6,609 nucleotides of DNA from assembly GCA_001818895.1 (NCBI GenBank), contig MHLB01000033.1, forward strand, positions 6,317-12,925. Direction: 5' to 3'. Every line of letters starts with the position of its first letter. The first letter of the stretch is position 1. A program made the translations under genes and the position numbers. Of the stretch, positions 3,156 to 6,609 are shown piece by piece. The stretch is from Candidatus Liptonbacteria bacterium RIFCSPLOWO2_01_FULL_53_13. Lineage in GTDB: Bacteria; Patescibacteriota; Minisyncoccia; UBA6257; 2-01-FULL-56-20. The notes under the pieces were generated by a model that ran no database searches, was not told the origin of the DNA, and saw nothing but the letters and a program-made list of their open reading frames with translations.

Positions 3156-4337
3156 TCATTTTCCTTTCGCCACCTCTGCGAACGCCTCAAGCGCCCTGTC
3201 CAGGTGCTCTTTCGTATGCGCCGCGGAAATCTGCACGCGGACGCGCGCTTTGCCCTTGGGCACCACCGGATACGTGAACCCACGCACATAAATCCCCCGT
3301 TCGTACAAGGAGTCCGCCATCGCCATCGCTTTTGTCTCCTCAAAAAGCATCACGGGCGTGATGGGGTGCTTTCCGTCTCCGCCGAGCGTAAACCCAAGTT
3401 TTTCCATACCGCTTCTGAAATACTTCGTCCGTTCCGCAAGCGTCTCGCGCAGCGGAAGAAATTCTTCGTCAAAATGTTCAAGCACGTACTTTGCCGTATG
3501 CGCGACGACGTTCGGCATCGTGTTTGAGAAAAGATAGGGGCGCGACCGCTGGCGCAGGTATTCCACTATCTCTTTTCTTCCCGCGGTGAATCCTCCGGCG
3601 GCACCTCCGAGCGCCTTGCCGAAGGTGGAGGTAAGAATATCCACTTTCCCCATCACGCCGCATTCTTCAATGCTTCCGCGCCCGCGCGCGCCCAGAACCC
3701 CGCTTCCGTGCGAATCATCCACCATAAAGAGCGCGCCGTATTTTTCGGCAATGCCGGCGATTTCCTTGAGCTTTGCCACTTCGCCGTCCATGCTGAAGAC
3801 GCCGTCGCTTACCACAAGCTTCCTTCTTCTTTCCCCTGCCTCTTTCAGCTTCGCTTCAAGATCCGCCATATCGTTGTGCGCAAAACGGAACCGCTCCGCC
3901 TTACAGAGCCGGATACCGTCAATGATGCTCGCGTGGTTCAGCTCGTCCGAAAATACCGCGTCGCCTTCCGCGAGAATCGTTTCAAAAAGCCCCGCGTTCG
4001 CGTCAAAACACGATGAGTAGAGAATCGCGTCGTCCATACCGAAAAATGCCGCGATGCGCGCCTCCAGTTCCTTGTGCACCGTTCCCGTGCCGCAAATGAA
4101 CCTCACGGAGGCCATGCCGAATCCGTAGCGGTCAAGCCCTTCCTTCGCCACATCCGCAAGTTTCTTGCTCCCCGCCAGCCCGAGATAATTATTCGCGCAG
4201 AAATTCAGAAGTTTTTTCCCTTCCACTTCGATCTCGGCGCCCTGGAGACCGGAGATGACTTTCTCTTGTTTATAAGTTCCCCCGCTCTTCATCGCGGAAA
4301 GCTCGTCGTTCAGCTGCGATTTGATGCTATCAATCAT
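3156..4337 (-). CDS. kbl: 2-amino-3-ketobutyrate CoA ligase (glycine C-acetyltransferase)
   Basis: This 393-aa PLP enzyme of the alpha-oxoamine synthase family cleaves 2-amino-3-ketobutyrate with CoA to glycine and acetyl-CoA, the second step of threonine breakdown. Length matches the family (E. coli Kbl about 398 aa). Motifs in order: N-N-Y-L-G-L near 49-54; G-M-A-S-V-R-F-I-C-G-T near 74-84, the segment typical of Kbl; N-H-A-S with His135; V-D-D-S-H-G near 206-211, whose acidic residue contacts the PLP ring; and S-T-F-G-K-A-L-G-G with the PLP-binding Lys241. The C-terminal domain is complete. The ATG is 12 nt after the tdh stop with no Shine-Dalgarno, so translation is probably coupled to tdh. 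Related synthases (KAPA, ALA, serine palmitoyl) are possible by fold, but pairing with tdh settles the call. Confidence 0.95.
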   Translation of the reverse strand: MIDSIKSQLNDELSAMKSGGTYKQEKVISGLQGAEIEVEGKKLLNFCANNYLGLAGSKKLADVAKEGLDRYGFGMASVRFICGTGTVHKELEARIAAFFGMDDAILYSSCFDANAGLFETILAEGDAVFSDELNHASIIDGIRLCKAERFRFAHNDMADLEAKLKEAGERRRKLVVSDGVFSMDGEVAKLKEIAGIAEKYGALFMVDDSHGSGVLGARGRGSIEECGVMGKVDILTSTFGKALGGAAGGFTAGRKEIVEYLRQRSRPYLFSNTMPNVVAHTAKYVLEHFDEEFLPLRETLAERTKYFRSGMEKLGFTLGGDGKHPITPVMLFEETKAMAMADSLYERGIYVRGFTYPVVPKGKARVRVQISAAHTKEHLDRALEAFAEVAKGK

Positions 4338-4349
4338 CGTTTTTATTTG

Positions 4350-5546
4350 CTATGAAAATTTAATCAGTAATTTGAGATGTTCGGCCATTTTTTTCTCAAA
4401 CATTTCCTTCGTGTAATCATTAATCGGCACGATCGTCCCTTCCCCACCCTTGAGAATCACATTGTACATCTTATCCTGTATGCCGTTCATCTTATCCTCA
4501 AAAAGCGCTTTGGTCGTCTCCCATGTCCGCCAGAGTTCGCGCCCGATGACCGCATGCAGGGTTACCCCGCGCACAATAAGCGTATTGTAATCCTCAAGCA
4601 CGAAGTCGCCCGTCTTAATGCCGAAGAGAATGACGTGTCCCCCGCGCCTCGTGGCGCGGATGGCGTTATTGAGAGATGAATTGAACCCCGCCATTTCAAA
4701 CGACACGTCGGCGCCGATGCCGTTCGTAAGTTCAACTATTTTTTTCGCAAGTTCCGGATCACTTGCATAGGGCTTTGTCCCATGAGAAGCCGAGTTTCCA
4801 ACGGGATTTGCGCCTTCTTTCGCCGGAGTAAGCGGCACAATTTCATCAATGCCCAGCTTTTTCGCCATTTCCTGCGCAGAAGGGTTCGGATCAACGCCGA
4901 TGATCTTTTTCGCTCCCAGGCCCCGCGCCACAAGAAGCGCAAAAAGCCCGATAGGCCCGAGTCCGAAAATGGCAATGGTCTTACCCTTCACGTCCGTTTT
5001 TGAAACCGCATGCACCGCGTTGCCGAACGGCTCTTGCATCGCCGCAATTTCAGGACGGATTTTCGCCGGGTCGGTTTTCCACACGACATGCCCGGGAACT
5101 TTGATATATTCGGCATAGCATCCGTCGTGTGAAATCCCGAGAATTTTCTCGTTCGTGCACACGTGCTTTTCCCCCGCATTGCACTGAAAACACTCATTGC
5201 AGACGACGTGTGATTCGCATGCGACAAAGTCGCCGGGCATGATGCCGTATTTTTCTTTTGCTTCGCTCCCTGCGGAGACCACGTCGCCGCAAAATTCATG
5301 CCCGATGATACGAATATCTTTTCCTTCTTTCTCCAGGCTTCCCAAAATCTGGTCGCGGAACGCCTGCCGGTTCCAGATGCCCCGGTCGGTCCCGCAAAGC
5401 CCCGCGTAGCGGACCTTGATAATCGCCGCGTGCTTGTCGCTTTCGTTTTTCGCCTCGTCAATCACCGGCTCCGGCACGTCCGTTTTCATGAACCCGCGCG
5501 ACGTTTCCCATGCTTCTTTTGACCTGTCAAAGATGAGTGCTTTCAT
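4350..5546 (-). CDS. tdh: L-threonine 3-dehydrogenase-like zinc alcohol dehydrogenase (MDR family)
   Basis: This 398-aa enzyme should oxidise L-threonine to 2-amino-3-ketobutyrate with NAD+, feeding Kbl encoded 12 nt downstream. Catalytic zinc ligands appear as G-L-C-G-T-D (Cys51) and G-H-E (His83, Glu84). A structural zinc site is C116-x2-C119-x2-C122-x7-C130. The Rossmann motif is G-L-G-P-I-G at 195-200, with the acidic residue of the V-D-P-N segment after the next strand. It is about 55 residues longer than E. coli Tdh (341 aa). Extra length lies in an acidic stretch near residues 24-40, around 65-80, and an insertion near 233-262 (N-P-V-G-N-S-A-S-H-G-T region). By sequence alone it could be another polyol or threonine dehydrogenase; adjacency to kbl makes threonine the best substrate. 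There is no Shine-Dalgarno before the ATG. Confidence 0.88.
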   Translation of the reverse strand: MKALIFDRSKEAWETSRGFMKTDVPEPVIDEAKNESDKHAAIIKVRYAGLCGTDRGIWNRQAFRDQILGSLEKEGKDIRIIGHEFCGDVVSAGSEAKEKYGIMPGDFVACESHVVCNECFQCNAGEKHVCTNEKILGISHDGCYAEYIKVPGHVVWKTDPAKIRPEIAAMQEPFGNAVHAVSKTDVKGKTIAIFGLGPIGLFALLVARGLGAKKIIGVDPNPSAQEMAKKLGIDEIVPLTPAKEGANPVGNSASHGTKPYASDPELAKKIVELTNGIGADVSFEMAGFNSSLNNAIRATRRGGHVILFGIKTGDFVLEDYNTLIVRGVTLHAVIGRELWRTWETTKALFEDKMNGIQDKMYNVILKGGEGTIVPINDYTKEMFEKKMAEHLKLLIKFS

Positions 5547-5576
5547 GGCAAGATAATCCGAATCTACAAATTAGGT

Positions 5577-5634
5577 ACGAATGCTACGAATAGAATTCGT
5601 TTCGTAATATTTGGGCGTGATTCGTGTCATTCGC
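5577..5634 (-). repeat. Cluster of ACGAAT/ATTCGT hexamers in the tdh 5' UTR
   Basis: ACGAAT occurs at 5577-5582 and 5586-5591; its complement ATTCGT at 5595-5600 and 5620-5625; a variant ATTCGC at 5629-5634. Copies at 5586-5591 and 5595-5600 form a 6-bp hairpin with a 3-nt loop. The region lies between the tdh promoter and its start codon and contains no gene. Confidence 0.55.
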
Positions 5635-5662
5635 ATTATATATGTATTTATGCGAGTGGCAA
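5635..5662 (-). promoter_or_regulatory. Promoter of tdh-kbl
   Basis: TTGCCA (5662-5657), 16 nt, TATAAT (5640-5635). The -35 box lies inside the last codons of the GNAT gene. The expected start is near 5627, leaving a 5' UTR of about 80 nt, unlike the near-leaderless transcripts elsewhere in the window. Confidence 0.75.
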
Positions 5663-6088
5663 GCGGTACACGTTCGTTTCGTGTTTCTTGAACCCGATCT
5701 TTTCATAGAGCGCGATGGCGGCGGCGCGGCTCGGATGGCTCGTAAGCTCAATTGAGATCGCTTTTTTCTTCTTCGCAAGCACAAGAAGATAACGCGAGAT
5801 CTTTTCGCCGAGCCCCTTGCCGCGATAGCCCTCGTCCACCACGACGTCCTCCAGACGCCCCCGCATGCCGATCATCGTGGGAATCGCCGTAAGCGTCCCT
5901 GTGGCAATAATACGCTTTCCATCGCGGACCACAAGCACGGTGACGTTCTTATCGCGAAGAACCCCACGAAGCTCGGCAAGCGAGAGCCGGTGCGCGGAGT
6001 GAGCCGAGCGCGACATCTGGTCCATAAGGACGTTCAGATCTTTGAGATCGCGGGACGACGCTTTCTTCAGAATGGAAATGGCAGGCAT
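5648..6088 (-). CDS. GNAT-family N-acetyltransferase (146 aa)
   Basis: This is a single GNAT domain that transfers an acetyl group from acetyl-CoA to an unknown amine. Motif A is clear: L-E-D-V-V-V-D (79-85), then Y-R-G-K-G-L-G (88-94), the pyrophosphate-binding loop. Motif B follows: A-A-I-A-L-Y-E-K-I-G-F (123-133), with the Tyr that usually acts as general acid, ending in V-Y-R-L. Length fits a stand-alone GNAT. The substrate could be a protein N-terminus, a small amine or an antibiotic. The resemblance of the C-terminus to phosphinothricin- or glucosamine-type GNATs is not specific. A -10 box ends 7 nt before the ATG and no Shine-Dalgarno is present, so the transcript is probably leaderless. 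The last codons overlap the tdh promoter. Confidence 0.9.
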   Translation of the reverse strand: MPAISILKKASSRDLKDLNVLMDQMSRSAHSAHRLSLAELRGVLRDKNVTVLVVRDGKRIIATGTLTAIPTMIGMRGRLEDVVVDEGYRGKGLGEKISRYLLVLAKKKKAISIELTSHPSRAAAIALYEKIGFKKHETNVYRLPLA

Positions 6089-6095
6089 TACGGTT

Positions 6096-6122
6096 ATTGT
6101 ACAACAAATATCCTCATATCAA
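6096..6122 (-). promoter_or_regulatory. Candidate promoter of the GNAT gene
   Basis: TTGATA (6122-6117), 15 nt, TACAAT (6101-6096), then 7 nt to the ATG. The spacer is short, but the -10 position mirrors that of the coiled-coil gene and predicts a leaderless mRNA. Confidence 0.5.
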
Positions 6123-6156
6123 TACATATCAGCATATCGGCTTTTTACCCCATATC
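6115..6156. repeat. Four CATATC direct repeats upstream of the GNAT gene
   Basis: CATATC begins at 6115, 6125, 6133 and 6151. The last copy lies in the end of the neighbouring coding region. The first overlaps the candidate -35 box, so these might be operator half-sites, or simple AT-rich repetition. Confidence 0.4.
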
Positions 6157-6444
6157 CCTCATCTCCCTTAAGATCTCGGGCGGGAGAGGCGCGCCCGCCT
6201 TTGTCTCGCCCGGATACCGCCACGCGCTCACCACCCGCCGTTCGCGCTTCGTGTCCACGATCATCACCCAAAGCTCGTGCGGGTGCTTTGTGCTTCCTGC
6301 TTTCTGCATCATCGCAACCGTCTTCGGCGCAATGCCTTCTTCTATGCGTGCCGGCATATGGATCACGCGCTTCACGCGCGCTTCCGAAAGCCCGTATTGG
6401 CGCATCTTGAACCGGCTATGGGAAGTGAATTTGAGAACTTTCAT
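6145..6444 (-). CDS. DUF4258-like small protein (99 aa), possibly toxin-like
   Basis: The layout is F-T-S-H-S-R-F-K-M-R-Q-Y-G-L-S near residues 6-20, then V-K-R-V-I, and a C-terminal hydrophobic strand E-L-W-V-M-I-V-D followed by R-R-V-V-S-A-W-R-Y-P-G-E-T-K-A-G. A start with H-x-x-x-R-M-x-x-R/Q-G-I/L-S and a central VV(T/S)-x-W strand is typical of DUF4258 and related RelE/BrnT-like small proteins. This call is from memory of the pattern and is moderate at best. No antitoxin partner is adjacent, which argues against a classical toxin-antitoxin pair. The ATG is 5 nt after the stop of the oxidase gene, with AGGG overlapping that stop as a weak ribosome site, so the two are probably cotranscribed. 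Confidence 0.68.
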   Translation of the reverse strand: MKVLKFTSHSRFKMRQYGLSEARVKRVIHMPARIEEGIAPKTVAMMQKAGSTKHPHELWVMIVDTKRERRVVSAWRYPGETKAGAPLPPEILREMRDMG

Positions 6445-6449
6445 TTTCC

Positions 6450-6609
6450 CTAATGATTGCTTTTCTTCATATGCTCCACGCTGTAATCCAAATCCCCGCC
6501 CACTTTTTTCCCGGGATTGAAGATGTTCCGTGGGTCAAAGATCGCCTTCACTTGCGCAAACAATGCGCACATTTTCTTGCCGTACATATCCTCCAGATAG
6601 GGCGTACGG
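6450..6609 (-). CDS. FAD-linked oxidase, C-terminal fragment (cut by the window edge)
   Basis: Only the last 52 residues are visible. They contain A-Q-V-K-A-I-F-D-P-R-N-I-F-N-P-G-K-K, which matches the C-terminal signature of FAD-linked oxidases of the GlcD/D-lactate dehydrogenase type (K-x-x-F-D-P-x-x-I/L-N-P-G-K). These enzymes oxidise 2-hydroxy acids and pass electrons to a quinone, cytochrome or other acceptor. Substrate and full domain content cannot be told from this piece. The reading continues off the right edge. It is the upstream partner of the 99-aa gene, 5 nt apart. Confidence 0.82.
   Translation of the reverse strand, partial: RTPYLEDMYGKKMCALFAQVKAIFDPRNIFNPGKKVGGDLDYSVEHMKKSNH

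Noticed and set aside
5572..5630. A 19-codon minus-strand ORF (M-T-R-I-T-P-K-Y-Y) right after the tdh -10 box
   Set aside because: Its ATG starts only 4 nt after the -10 box, so it would lie upstream of or at the expected transcript start; it has no clear control-codon run and no following terminator. Its repeated S-I-R-T-like tail simply reflects the ATTCGT repeats.
6145..6444. A toxin-antitoxin pair
   Set aside because: No small DNA-binding antitoxin gene adjoins it; the neighbour is an oxidase and the next gene an acetyltransferase.

Overview
This window looks like a piece of a compact bacterial chromosome. The best guess is a member of the Candidate Phyla Radiation (Patescibacteria, Parcubacteria-like). 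That assignment is an inference. It rests on small tightly packed genes, several promoters whose -10 box sits only 7-9 nt before an ATG (near-leaderless mRNAs), genes starting without a Shine-Dalgarno sequence, and isolated metabolic genes (threonine-to-glycine enzymes, a lone prephenate dehydratase domain) with no full pathway around them. I see no rRNA, tRNA, CRISPR array, insertion sequence or phage gene.

Layout, left to right. At 17-103 (minus) is a 28-codon leader peptide with tandem Trp codons behind a strong promoter; whatever it controls lies off the left edge. Divergently, 191-928 (plus) encodes a class I glutamine amidotransferase-like peptidase C26 (PuuD-like). Everything else is on the minus strand. 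Read in the direction of transcription (right to left) it is: the C-terminus of an FAD-linked oxidase (6450-6609); a 99-aa DUF4258-like protein (6145-6444); a GNAT acetyltransferase (5648-6088); a promoter, then tdh-kbl (4350-5546, 3156-4337), which converts L-threonine to glycine and acetyl-CoA; a promoter and a 98-aa coiled-coil protein (2817-3113); a promoter, a Phe/Tyr-rich leader peptide (2672-2773) and an attenuator; a 109-aa Cys-rich orphan protein (2227-2556); a prephenate dehydratase-like gene (1485-2102); a promoter region, a Phe-rich leader peptide (1376-1447) and an attenuator; a 65-aa Cys-rich orphan protein (1009-1206); and a canonical terminator (941-982).

The most interesting content is the set of three short leader peptides that resemble the trp and phe leader peptides of enteric bacteria: one with WW, one with seven Phe in eight residues, and one with five aromatics in seven residues. 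In the two complete cases I can draw mutually exclusive antiterminator and terminator pairings downstream. A ribosome stalled on the aromatic codons would favour the antiterminator, and a ribosome at the leader stop codon would favour the terminator. In both, the first gene after the attenuator is a small, cysteine-rich protein I cannot identify. The Phe/Tyr unit also runs toward the prephenate dehydratase-like gene, which would make physiological sense for an aromatic amino acid switch.

All functional statements come from reading motifs by eye. No searches or folding programs were run.
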